From Pseudorhizobium tarimense (GTDB lineage Bacteria; Pseudomonadota; Alphaproteobacteria; Rhizobiales; Rhizobiaceae), in assembly GCF_022968135.1 (NCBI RefSeq), contig NZ_JALJRA010000015.1, positions 1 through 64,000 of the forward strand: 64,000 bases of DNA, in the 5' to 3' direction. Position 1 is the stretch's first letter. The number at the start of each line of letters is the position of its first letter. This document shows positions 29,722 through 37,625 of the stretch, piece by piece. A program made the position numbers and the translations under genes. The notes under the pieces were generated by a model that was not told the origin of the DNA, searched no databases, and worked only from the letters and a program-made list of their open reading frames with translations.

Positions 29722-31857
29722 TTGTCTGACGAGTTGAGCGCTCTAGTTCAGAAGACATTGAAGAAGTCGAGTCTGAACCAGATGCAGAGAGCCAGAGGCG
29801 ACGGATCTTACACTACGCTGAAGCGCTCCGTGCTTCTGCTGTTGCTTGCCGCGCTCATCCCGCTTGCCGTCATGATCGGCATCGCGGGAAGTTACCTCAT
29901 CCAGTCGCAGAAGAAGGCTCTGGACGACGTTCTGCGTGAACGCAGCCAGCGGGCGGCGGCCGCGATCTCGCGGGAACTGGAGGCCCAGGTCCAGCTGTTG
30001 ACGATCCTTTCGGAAAGCCCCCGTCTCGACCCGCCGGCGCAGGAACCGGCATTTCGCGAACTAGCAGCGCGGTTGCGGGCCCGCATGCCGATGTGGGAAA
30101 TCGTGCGGGTGACGGATGCTGACGGCCGTATCGTTCTTTCCGAGCCTGCTCCGCCTGACACAACTGTCGTGGTGGAACAGGAGAGCAACCGGCGGCTCTT
30201 CGAAAGCGGTAAGCCGTCGATCGGCAGCGTGGTGCGCGGACCGGGCGGCATGGCTGCGTTCCCCGTGCGCGTGCCGGTCAGCCGCGGCGGCGAAACCATC
30301 TTCGGTTTGACGGTCGTCATCCGGGCACAGGCGCTCGCCGACGTCCTCCACACCAACGGGCTGCCGGCCACCTGGGCCGGCTGGATCGAAGGGGCCGACG
30401 GAACGCTGCTTTCTTCGACGGCAGGCGATCCTGCGCTGATCGGCGGCGCATCGTCGTCGCTGGCGTCGGCGGCACACCTGGAAGGCCCCCGTGACGTTGT
30501 GGTTGCGGGGGACAACGCCTTGAGGGTATGGGAGAGCCCGATCCGGGGACTGCCCTGGAGCGTCAATGTCGGCACGCCGCGCGCCGAATACGATGCGCTC
30601 ACGCTGCGCGGCTACGAGCTGCTGGCGGTGGTAATGCTGGCGACGATCGTGCTGTTCAGCCTTGCCCTGCTGCTGTTCCGCCGCGAGCTGGAGGCCCGGC
30701 GCCGGCAGGACATGGCGGTGGCGAACTGGCAGCGCATGGATGCGCTCGGAAAGCTGACCGGTGGCGTCGCGCACGACTTCAACAATCTCCTGATGGTGTT
30801 CCAGTCTGGCGTGGAAAGCATCCGCCGCCGGCGGCACGACGAGAAGCGGGTCGACCAGATCCTGCAGCTGATGATTGACGCAGTGGATCGCGGCCGCGGC
30901 ATGACGCAGCGGCTTCTTTCCTTCTCGCGGCGCTCCAACCGCGGCGCCGAAACCGTCCTGCTGCAGGACCGCACGGTGGTACTGCGCGACCTCCTTGCCA
31001 AGGCCGCCAGCGACAACAATCTCCTGGAGCTGGTGCTGCCGCGCAATCTCTGGCCGGTCAATGTCGATCCGGGCGCACTCGATGCAGCACTGATCAACAT
31101 CGTCACCAATGCGCGCGAAGCCATGCCCGTGCCCGGCACCATCTCCGTCACTGCCCGCAACGTCGAGAGCCTTTCAGGCGAGGCGGCTGGGCTGAAGGGG
31201 GCGGGGGTTGCGATCTGCGTGACGGACCAGGGCGATGGCATCCCGCGCCAGATCGTCGACCGGGTATTCGAGCCCTTCTTCACCACGAAGGGGGATGCCG
31301 CCTCCGGGCTTGGGCTGACCCAGGTCTACAGTTTTGCGGAGCGGTCCGGCGGAGCGGTCGCGGCAGACAGCCTGGAGGGTAGGGGTACCGCAATCACCAT
31401 CTATCTGCCGCGCGCTGAGGGCGTGGCGGAAACGAGACACAGCGGGGAAATGCCTGCGACGCGCCTGCCGCGCCGCGTCCTGGTGGTGGACGACACGCCC
31501 GCCTCGCTGGCTGCAGCACGGCTTGCGGTCGAAGAGTTGGGGATTGCGGCGGTGACTGCAAGCTCCGGGCATGGGGCGCTGTCGCTGCTGGCCGAGCGCG
31601 GCGATATCGATCTGGTGCTGAGCGACGTGATGATGCCGGGCATGAGCGGTTTCGAGCTGCGCGATCGGGTGCGCCGGCATTATCCCCGGCTCGGCATGGT
31701 GCTGATGACCGGCTATAGCGAAGAAATCGAGAAGGGCACCGATGTCGGCGTGCCCCTCGTCGCCAAGCCTTTTTCGGCGCAAGACCTGCGCCAGGCATTG
31801 GCCGCTGCCGTGCAGGTTCTTGAGGCCGAAGCAAGCGTCATCCCGTTCCGCCGCTGA
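29722..31857 (+). CDS. Hybrid sensor histidine kinase with receiver
   Basis: The protein of up to 711 residues starts at TTG 29722; ATG 29782 is an alternative and neither has a good ribosome site. It has two membrane helices (about 38-58 and 298-320) around a periplasmic sensor of about 240 residues. A HisKA domain follows with H351 in GGVAHDFNNLL, then an ATPase domain (TNAREAMP, DQGDGIP, SGLGLTQV) and a receiver with phospho-site D635 (LSDVMMPG) and K682. The signal is unknown and no partner regulator is adjacent. Confidence 0.88.
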   Translation: MSDELSALVQKTLKKSSLNQMQRARGDGSYTTLKRSVLLLLLAALIPLAVMIGIAGSYLIQSQKKALDDVLRERSQRAAAAISRELEAQVQLLTILSESPRLDPPAQEPAFRELAARLRARMPMWEIVRVTDADGRIVLSEPAPPDTTVVVEQESNRRLFESGKPSIGSVVRGPGGMAAFPVRVPVSRGGETIFGLTVVIRAQALADVLHTNGLPATWAGWIEGADGTLLSSTAGDPALIGGASSSLASAAHLEGPRDVVVAGDNALRVWESPIRGLPWSVNVGTPRAEYDALTLRGYELLAVVMLATIVLFSLALLLFRRELEARRRQDMAVANWQRMDALGKLTGGVAHDFNNLLMVFQSGVESIRRRRHDEKRVDQILQLMIDAVDRGRGMTQRLLSFSRRSNRGAETVLLQDRTVVLRDLLAKAASDNNLLELVLPRNLWPVNVDPGALDAALINIVTNAREAMPVPGTISVTARNVESLSGEAAGLKGAGVAICVTDQGDGIPRQIVDRVFEPFFTTKGDAASGLGLTQVYSFAERSGGAVAADSLEGRGTAITIYLPRAEGVAETRHSGEMPATRLPRRVLVVDDTPASLAAARLAVEELGIAAVTASSGHGALSLLAERGDIDLVLSDVMMPGMSGFELRDRVRRHYPRLGMVLMTGYSEEIEKGTDVGVPLVAKPFSAQDLRQALAAAVQVLEAEASVIPFRR

Positions 31858-31959
31858 CAACCTTCCAGCCCCTAAGTGCTATAAGGCTATGGCGAGATCG
31901 GATGCCAGCGGGGCGCGGGCCCTTTTCGGATGGCGGCGGATGGCGTCGTTGTCGAAGCT

Positions 31960-31984
31960 GGAACCCTGACGACCTCCTGCGGTT
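31960..31984 (+). promoter_or_regulatory. EcfG-type stress promoter (GGAAC-N16-GGTT)
   Basis: GGAAC at 31960 and GGTT at 31981 (N16) lie 29 bases before ATG 32013. Confidence 0.72.
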
Positions 31985-32012
31985 GGACGCAGGTCCGAGG
32001 GAGAGAACGATT

Positions 32013-32348
32013 ATGCGCTTCGTGCCGACGCTCATCCATGGAATTGCCGATTACACGGTCGGTGCCGGCATGATCCTGCTCGCTTTCATTACCGGCGCAA
32101 ACGGCGCCGGCTTTTATGCATTCCTGCTGCTTGGCCTGTTTGCCATCGTCTACGCCTTGGCGACCGATTATGAGTTGGGCTGGAAGCCGATGCTTACCAT
32201 GCCGGCGCATCTGGCGTTCGATGCGGGCTTCGCGGTGGTGATGCTGGCTTTGCCGCTTCTGTTTTCCCTGCCCGCGGTGCTCGTCTGGGCCAGTATCGCC
32301 ATTGCCTTCATGGCCGCCATGCTCCTGGCGACCACGAAGACGGGCTGA
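32013..32348 (+). CDS. Four-helix membrane protein related to SPW proteins
   Basis: The 111-residue product reads MRFVPTLIHGIADYTVGAGM and has four hydrophobic helices. The pattern HGIxDYxxG, then YELG, AHLxFD and a C-terminal TTKTG is shared with the SPW-motif protein at 51310-51660, so the two are distant paralogues. Both have a stress-type promoter. The function is unknown. GGGAGAGAACGATT precedes the ATG. Confidence 0.65.
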   Translation: MRFVPTLIHGIADYTVGAGMILLAFITGANGAGFYAFLLLGLFAIVYALATDYELGWKPMLTMPAHLAFDAGFAVVMLALPLLFSLPAVLVWASIAIAFMAAMLLATTKTG

Positions 32349-32657
32349 GACGCTGCGGCCGCCGCCCGCGGGCAGCCCCAGCGTCCCCCCCCAAAACGTG
32401 CCGCGCAGGCCCATTTCCAAATGACGGCATAGATGACGCAGCCACCATGCGGGCGACGTCGCACAATCCTCATGTACCACATGGGGATTGATGAAGAAGC
32501 CATTGATGATGCTGTTGAAGATCCGGACAAGAATTATGGTTTTTTTGGGAACTGTTGGCGCCGCCAGCGCTTTGACAGGGTGTGCACGGCGCGGCCACGG
32601 GTCGAAGTTGAACCGGCACGGACACGAACAATCAAAGCACAGAGAGAGGCAACGTCC
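32349..32657 (+). promoter_or_regulatory. Gap with a weak EcfG-like promoter
   Basis: No gene is supported in these 309 bases. GGAAC at 32548-32552 is followed after 17 bases by CTTT (32570), a poor match to the -10 of the other stress promoters. An AT-rich run (GGTTTTTTTGG) lies just upstream. The rest is plain GC-rich DNA. The promoter would serve the PRC-barrel gene 85 bases downstream. Confidence 0.4.
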
Positions 32658-33968
32658 ATGAAGATGATCTACGTCGCCGCCCTTATGGCGGGTACCGCAC
32701 TTATGCCTGCGAGCGCGCTCGCACAGCAATCAACGGGCGCCAATACGCAGAACAATAACGCCATGCAGCAGCGGCAGAACGCACAGGGCATGTCGCAGGT
32801 GCAGCAGCACATCCAGGCCGCCATGCGGGCGCTTGACAATAATGACTATGAAGCCGCCCGCGAGGCTGTTCGCGAAGCGCGACGCCAGCTCGGCGAGCAG
32901 CAGAACCACCAGAACACCACCCAGATCCGCCAGCCGCTGCAGCAGGCTGAACAGGCGCTCGCACAGCAGAACCCGGACCAGGCCGAGCAGGCACTCGACC
33001 GCGTCGAGCAGCAGATGGCTAATATGAGCCACCAGGGCCAGAGTGACGCTGACGTGGTCGTCGAAGACGAAGCCGCGATCCGCGTCGAGGTTCCCGAGCC
33101 GGACGTGACAGTACGCCAGCCCAATCCGCGCGTCGCTGTGGAGCAGGGTCAGCCGGAAATCATCGTTCACCAGCCGGCGCCGACCGTGACGGTCGACATA
33201 CCGCAGCCGGAGATCACTGTGCGCATGCCGCAGCCGGACGTAAACGTCAGTCAGGCTCAGCCGCAGGTTGAAGTCGAGCAGGGGCAGCCGCAGGTTCAGG
33301 TCAGCGAGAGCCAGCCGCAGGTGCGCCGCCAGCAGCAGGACGGTGAGCAGGCCAATGTGCAGGTTCAGCGTTCCGGTCAGCCGGTTGTTCGCATTCAGGA
33401 CTCCGAGCAGCAGGCCAACGTTCGCTATAGCGCGGAAGAAGCGCAGGTTCGCGTCAACCGGGCGGAAGGCGAGCCGAATGTTCGCTTCGAGGAGCAGGCC
33501 GCCAATCAGGCCGAAGGTGAAAACCAGAACGCTGAGATGCGCCAGGCTCAGAACAACACCGAAGCCAACCCCGAAGTGGACGAACAGAATACTGCAGCGA
33601 TTGCGCCGCGGGAGGCCCGTGAGGGTGCAGATACCGCTGTCGGCGCAAACGCCACGCGCGAAGTTCCGCTGACTGTCGCCGACATCAAGGACTACGATAT
33701 CGTCGGCGCCAACGGCAACAATCTCGGTGACATCGAGGATGTGGTCACGATCAACGACCGTCTCTATGCTGTTGTCACGTCCGGCGGTTTCCTCGGCCTC
33801 GGCGAAAACCGGGCAGCAGTGCCGCTCTCGGCACTCTATGTGAGCGACCAGGAAACTCTGCTGGCACCGGACGTCACGGAGCAGCGGATCGACGGCATGT
33901 CGAACTTCCAGACTGGCCAATATCCGGAACTCTCTGACGACCAGACCGTGACCCTCGGCGGCCGCTAA
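32658..33968 (+). CDS. Secreted PRC-barrel protein with a P/Q/V repeat tract
   Basis: The 436-residue protein has a signal peptide (MKMIYVAALMAGTALMPASALA). A helical Gln/Ala-rich part (about 30-125) follows, then a tract of about ten-residue units of the type PQPxVxVxQ (about 140-235), a further Q/E-rich part, and a PRC-barrel domain at the C-terminus (DIKDYDIVGANGNNLGDIED). PRC barrels bind small ligands or proteins. The tract should form an extended, weakly structured arm in the periplasm. The start has GAGAGAGGC upstream, and a strong terminator follows. Confidence 0.8.
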   Translation: MKMIYVAALMAGTALMPASALAQQSTGANTQNNNAMQQRQNAQGMSQVQQHIQAAMRALDNNDYEAAREAVREARRQLGEQQNHQNTTQIRQPLQQAEQALAQQNPDQAEQALDRVEQQMANMSHQGQSDADVVVEDEAAIRVEVPEPDVTVRQPNPRVAVEQGQPEIIVHQPAPTVTVDIPQPEITVRMPQPDVNVSQAQPQVEVEQGQPQVQVSESQPQVRRQQQDGEQANVQVQRSGQPVVRIQDSEQQANVRYSAEEAQVRVNRAEGEPNVRFEEQAANQAEGENQNAEMRQAQNNTEANPEVDEQNTAAIAPREAREGADTAVGANATREVPLTVADIKDYDIVGANGNNLGDIEDVVTINDRLYAVVTSGGFLGLGENRAAVPLSALYVSDQETLLAPDVTEQRIDGMSNFQTGQYPELSDDQTVTLGGR

Positions 33969-33992
33969 GGCAGCCCTAGATCTCAAACATCC

Positions 33993-34024
33993 GAGGCGGC
34001 TGACGGTGTCAGCCGCCTCTTTTC
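33993..34024 (+). terminator. Terminator after the PRC-barrel gene
   Basis: A perfect 11-bp stem GAGGCGGCTGA/TCAGCCGCCTC with a 5-base loop is followed by TTTTC. Confidence 0.9.
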
Positions 34025-34055
34025 GTGCGTGGAATATCTGCGAGACGGGTGTGGC

Positions 34056-34525
34056 CTAAGTCGCAGCAGCGCGGTGACGCAGCGCCTGTGCCACCAGCGC
34101 GAAGTGGCCGCCGATCATCAGCAGCGCCAGCACCCGCTCGACAGCGCCAAGAATTGGCGGCGGATACCAGAGGTAATAGATCGGCCCGAGCAGGATCCAG
34201 ATGAGCGCCAGCAGACGCATCCGCATCGCCGTCCGATGTTCCCCCCGCAAAAGCGACCAGGCCATCGATAGCGCCGCAGCCGAAAACAGCACGTAAAGCG
34301 CATAAACGGCCCAGTGGTGCAGGTTGGCCGCCTCGTTTCGCTGCCGGCATATTCGTTGAGGAACGAGATCCAGGCAACGTCCAGCCCGAGGAAGCCGGTG
34401 GTAAGGCAGCCGGGAAGCCAGAGCCGTCGCGTCTGCGTTGATAAGCGCGAGGGGCAAGGTGGCGCCCGCCGCGCATCCGGCAACCGCAAAGGGTTGGGCG
34501 CCATGGGCTCTCCGCTCTCAAGCAT
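34056..34525 (-). pseudogene. Small membrane protein, possibly frameshifted
   Basis: The minus frame ending at 34056 gives three membrane helices (LHHWAVYALYVLFSAAALSM, LALIWILLGPIYYLWYPPPI, VLALLMIGGHFALVAQAL). Its own upstream part does not look like protein. The upstream part in another frame does (LWLPGCLTTGFLGLDVAWIS). A single-base shift near GCAGCGAAACGAGG would join the two. If the shift is not real, an intact 133-residue protein from ATG 34457 is possible. The family is not recognised. Confidence 0.4.
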
Positions 34526-34531
34526 CGGCCG

Positions 34532-34556
34532 GAAACCGATCGTCGCCTCTCCCGTT
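34532..34556 (+). promoter_or_regulatory. EcfG-like promoter (GAAAC-N16-CGTT)
   Basis: GAAAC at 34532 differs in one base from GGAAC, with a perfect CGTT at 34553 after 16 bases. It ends 25 bases before the DUF1622 start. Confidence 0.5.
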
Positions 34557-34580
34557 CAGATAGGAGCGAAAGGTATTTTC

Positions 34581-34949
34581 ATGGACGCACTCTTTTCCGA
34601 AGCCCTGCATGTGACGACCCGCGCGATCGAGGCCGTCGGCGTTCTCGTCATCGTCGTCGGCACGATCGTCGCCGGCATCAACTTCCTGCGCCACCGCAGG
34701 CGCGAGGGCGTCTACCACGAACTGCGCTCGACCCTGGGGCGCGCCATCCTGCTCGGCCTCGAGCTCCTGGTCGCCGCCGACATCATCAACACGGTCGCCA
34801 TCGAACCTACCCTCGACAGCCTGATCGTGCTGGCCGGCATCGTGCTGATCCGCACCTTCCTCAGCTTCTCGCTGGAAGTTGAAATCGAGGGGAGATGGCC
34901 GTGGCAGCAGCCGCGGCGCAAAGAGGGCGGGAGCGGCGTGAACGGGTGA
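34581..34949 (+). CDS. DUF1622 membrane protein
   Basis: The 122-residue protein begins MDALFSEALHVTTRAIEAVG. It has three hydrophobic helices and the family pattern RSTLGRAILLGLELLVAADI followed by IVLIRTFLSFSLEVEIEGRW. DUF1622 members are inner-membrane proteins of unknown role. The start at 34581 has GAAAGG upstream and fits the stress-like promoter. Confidence 0.78.
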   Translation: MDALFSEALHVTTRAIEAVGVLVIVVGTIVAGINFLRHRRREGVYHELRSTLGRAILLGLELLVAADIINTVAIEPTLDSLIVLAGIVLIRTFLSFSLEVEIEGRWPWQQPRRKEGGSGVNG

Positions 34950-35368
34950 GGGCGGGCGTCGGCGGCTACGGAAATGGGATGCGAATCTGCTGGCACGGCA
35001 CGTCGGTCGCAGCCGGCGAAAATGCTGAGTGTCTCAGGCCGCGCCCCTGGCGAGTGCGCGAGCGGGTCATCAGGATCGACCGCGATCACTTTGAGATAGG
35101 CCTTTGGCCTCTATTTGTTCTGGGAGGCGCTTCCCGGACACTTGTCAGTGCCCGGAAAGTGCAAATTGTAGGCGCTGCAAAACGACTCTGGCTACAGCAG
35201 AAGGTTGCCCGTTCAGAGACTGCATCGCAGCAAGGGCGTCCTTCCTCTTGCCTGCGAGCCTATCGATGCGAGATCTTGCACTATCCCAGGAGGCTGGAAA
35301 ATGGTCATATTATCTAAGACGAAAGTATAGCTCGGCAAACGTCACGCTCGGCTTCTGGGGGGAGTGCT
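34950..35368. other. Intergenic stretch without a recognised feature
   Basis: Reading frames in these 419 bases are short and show no family pattern. No clear hairpin or repeat was found. The last 40 bases contain GGGGGGAG, the ribosome site of the next small gene. Confidence 0.4.
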
Positions 35369-35563
35369 ATGATGCGGGAACATCCAGTGGACGTGGTTGA
35401 GCATGACGGTCAATTTATAGTCCGGTTTGTTGAGAAGGGTGCAGTGGTTGAGCGGCAGTTTGCCTTCGAAGCCCATGCCCGCTCCTGGGCTGATGGGCAG
35501 GCGATACGGTTTCGGGCCGGAACATCAGCTTCGGGTAGCAAGTCGCCGGAGGCAAAGGTATAG
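35369..35563 (+). CDS. Small hypothetical protein, 64 residues
   Basis: The product reads MMREHPVDVVEHDGQFIVRF and then VEKGAVVERQFAFEAHARSW. This is an alternating beta pattern followed by a helix, ending in a flexible SASGSKSPEAKV tail. A very strong ribosome site (GGGGGGAG, five bases from the ATG) supports translation. No family is recognised; it resembles small rhizobial proteins of unknown role. Confidence 0.5.
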   Translation: MMREHPVDVVEHDGQFIVRFVEKGAVVERQFAFEAHARSWADGQAIRFRAGTSASGSKSPEAKV

Positions 35564-35770
35564 CGCCGGCGTCCTGCTCAGCGCTCTCGGGCGATTTCCA
35601 CCATCATCTCGCGGTCGCATCGAATGCCTTGCGTGCCCTTTTGGTTCGGGTGCGGACAAATATCCGACCGACTGAAGGGATTACGAAGCGCCTGCCACGT
35701 GCAATGGGTGGCTAATGGATCCTATTTCTACCCGATCGACCTTTCGTCTCAGTTTCTCATGTCGCGGCTT

Positions 35771-35928
35771 CAGAAGCTGCGAGATGGCGCGAGCCTGAGG
35801 AACGCAGAAGCGGGCCGAGGCGCGCAAGGGAACGGAGGAGGAGACCAAGGCGAGGCGTCTTGGTCTGGAGCGTCGGAAGAGGCGTCTGCCAGTTACGGCG
35901 ATGACCTCCCACCATTGGACAGACCCCG
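35771..35928 (+). pseudogene. Truncated copy of the gene at 53777-54634
   Basis: About 158 bases here match 54205-54363 at roughly 90% or more identity and in the same direction, starting at AGAAGCTGCGAGATGG and ending at CCATTGGACAGACCCC. In the intact gene this stretch codes for EEAARWCEPEERRKRAEAR onwards. Here stops and indels break the frame and both ends are missing. The right end joins directly to the exoD remnant. Confidence 0.85.
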
Positions 35929-35939
35929 GGCGAGAAAAA

Positions 35940-36250
35940 CGGGTAATCTTTGTGGCGTCAGCCCTCTCATCCGTCCTGGCCGCACAAGACGCTCGCCTTT
36001 CCCGACCATTGGAGAAGCATGATGTTGCAGCGACTCGAAGGCTTGGGCGGAGATACAGCGGTTGCGAACAGCGACGGGAGACAGAGGCGGCGGACGCCGA
36101 AGGCGAACTGAAGGGCGACAATGGTCAAGGCGGATCCGAACACCAGCCCGAAGGGACCAGGTATTGGGATCATCCAGGCAGCGACAGGAGCAGCATAACG
36201 TCAGACCGTTGCGCCCGTGGTCTTCCCCGGCGAGCCTACGGAGCGTCAAG
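35940..36250 (-). pseudogene. ExoD-like exopolysaccharide protein remnant
   Basis: On the minus strand the segments MLLLSLPG, IPIPGPFGLVFGSALTIVAL, QFAFGVRRLCLPS and SISAQAFESL-like sequence follow each other in different frames. That is the middle of an ExoD-family membrane protein, which affects exopolysaccharide output in rhizobia. Both ends are absent; the 3' end is cut at the junction near 35930. At least three frame changes are needed. Confidence 0.6.
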
Positions 36251-36300
36251 GGGGCAACGCCGCCGGAGCATCTTACATGCCCCTCGCGGGCCGCCATGTA

Positions 36301-36612
36301 TCAGCCCTCCAACGTCTCTCCGCCCTCGTTCGCAAGAAGCTCCGTGAGGATCTGGCAGTTGGGGTCGTTTATGTCCAGAAGCTGTGCGGGCGATCTCAAG
36401 CCCGTTGCGACGCCGATGGCGGTGCCGACAGCCCAGACCGGATCCTCTCCCGCCTGCTGGATAAGCCGAGGACCGTGCGTAGAGAGACACTGCTGGGACT
36501 GCTGGACCGCCTCAACCGGCAGGCGCGCTCTCTCCAACCTCTCGCGCACTTCGGCGTGGACGGGATCTAGTACGAACAGAGTAAACAACCAAGCGGCGAT
36601 GTCGGAAATCAA
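36301..36612 (-). CDS. Hypothetical protein, TTG start, 103 residues
   Basis: The protein reads (M)ISDIAAWLFTLFVLDPVHAE, a membrane or export helix, then a soluble part with SQQCLSTHGPRLIQQ and LLDINDPNCQILTELL. Two cysteines could form a disulfide. The start is TTG at 36612 with GAGGAG six bases upstream. It precedes the exoD remnant on the same strand. I recognise it only as a type common in rhizobia, without known function. Confidence 0.6.
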   Translation of the reverse strand: MISDIAAWLFTLFVLDPVHAEVRERLERARLPVEAVQQSQQCLSTHGPRLIQQAGEDPVWAVGTAIGVATGLRSPAQLLDINDPNCQILTELLANEGGETLEG

Positions 36613-37024
36613 GAAGAACTCCTCGGATTCGGCTTATTGTCGGAACGGTCCGACATCTCGATAGCGCCGAAAGCTTCGCCAGAGGGGCCCGGACCAGCGG
36701 GTTACGCCTCATCTGGGTAACCAACGTATCGGTTCAAGGGGTTGGCAAACACCAGACGTCTCACGATCTGCTGAAAACCGTATCTTGACGCGACACTGAC
36801 AGCAGATCGTTGCCCTCGCACTTGAAGCCCAGCCGCTTCTCCTCGTCCGCTTGCAATTTGTCCACGACGTCGGCCGCGCCGATCCGGCTTTCGGTCTTGC
36901 CGCCGGCTTGGCGGTTTTTATGTGGGGGGACCTCGCGACAGCCTTCATCTTGAAATTGTCGGCGCAGTTTGAATATCGCACGTCAATCTGATGGCCAAAA
37001 TTGCAATGACACGAGGACGCCGCC
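36613..37024. other. Gap with a short protein-like remnant
   Basis: These 412 bases lack a full gene. On + from about 36800 to 36991 one frame reads ALALEAQPLLLVRLQFVHDV and then FMWGDLATAFILKLSAQFEY before a stop. This looks like the tail of a lost protein but has no start. A small palindrome TCGGAACGGTCCGA lies at 36648-36661. GAGGACGCC at the end serves the mgtC-like gene. Confidence 0.35.
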
Positions 37025-37510
37025 GTGGGAGAGGAAATCTGGTCGACGCTCGTTGAAGAGTTTTCGGACGTTCCAGATGCGTCCACCATAACTCTCATCA
37101 CCGTACGACTCGTCGTCGCCGCAGTGCTCGGGGGAACCCTGGGCTACGAGCGTGAGCGCAAGGGGAGAAGCGCCGGCGTGCGGACCCATATGCTCGTGGC
37201 CGTCGGTGCGGCCCTGTTCGTCATAGGTCCGTTGCAGAGCGGCATGGAGATCGCAGATCTGTCGCGGGTACTGCAGGGCATCGTGCAAGGCATCGGCTTC
37301 CTCGGCGCCGGTGCGATCATGGTGCGGGCAGCCAGACGTCAGGTCGAAGGGCTTACGACGGCTGCCAATATCTGGGCGACGGCAGGGATCGGCGTATTAG
37401 CGGGACTAGGATTGGAGGCCACTGCCATCTTGTCGACCGTGATCGTCCTGGTCATCCTCGCGGCGGTCCCCTTGATCCTTCTGAAATCCTCCTCAACGGA
37501 ACCGGAATGA
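37025..37510 (+). CDS. MgtC/SapB-family membrane protein
   Basis: The 161-residue product starts at GTG. It has four to five hydrophobic helices and the family motifs LGGTLGYERERKGRSAGVRT and GIVQGIGFLGAGAIM. MgtC-like proteins affect Mg2+ homeostasis and the F-type ATPase in intracellular bacteria. The C-terminal soluble domain of long MgtC is missing, as in SapB-type members. It stands alone. Confidence 0.88.
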   Translation: MGEEIWSTLVEEFSDVPDASTITLITVRLVVAAVLGGTLGYERERKGRSAGVRTHMLVAVGAALFVIGPLQSGMEIADLSRVLQGIVQGIGFLGAGAIMVRAARRQVEGLTTAANIWATAGIGVLAGLGLEATAILSTVIVLVILAAVPLILLKSSSTEPE

Positions 37511-37625
37511 AGCCAGGTTGGTCTGCAGGATTGGCGGCCACCGCGCTGGAGGATTTAGCCTTGCCAGTGGAGTGATATCCAAGTGTCTGCTAATTCTTCT
37601 AGAGGCCCCTTAGCTGGAGAATTGA

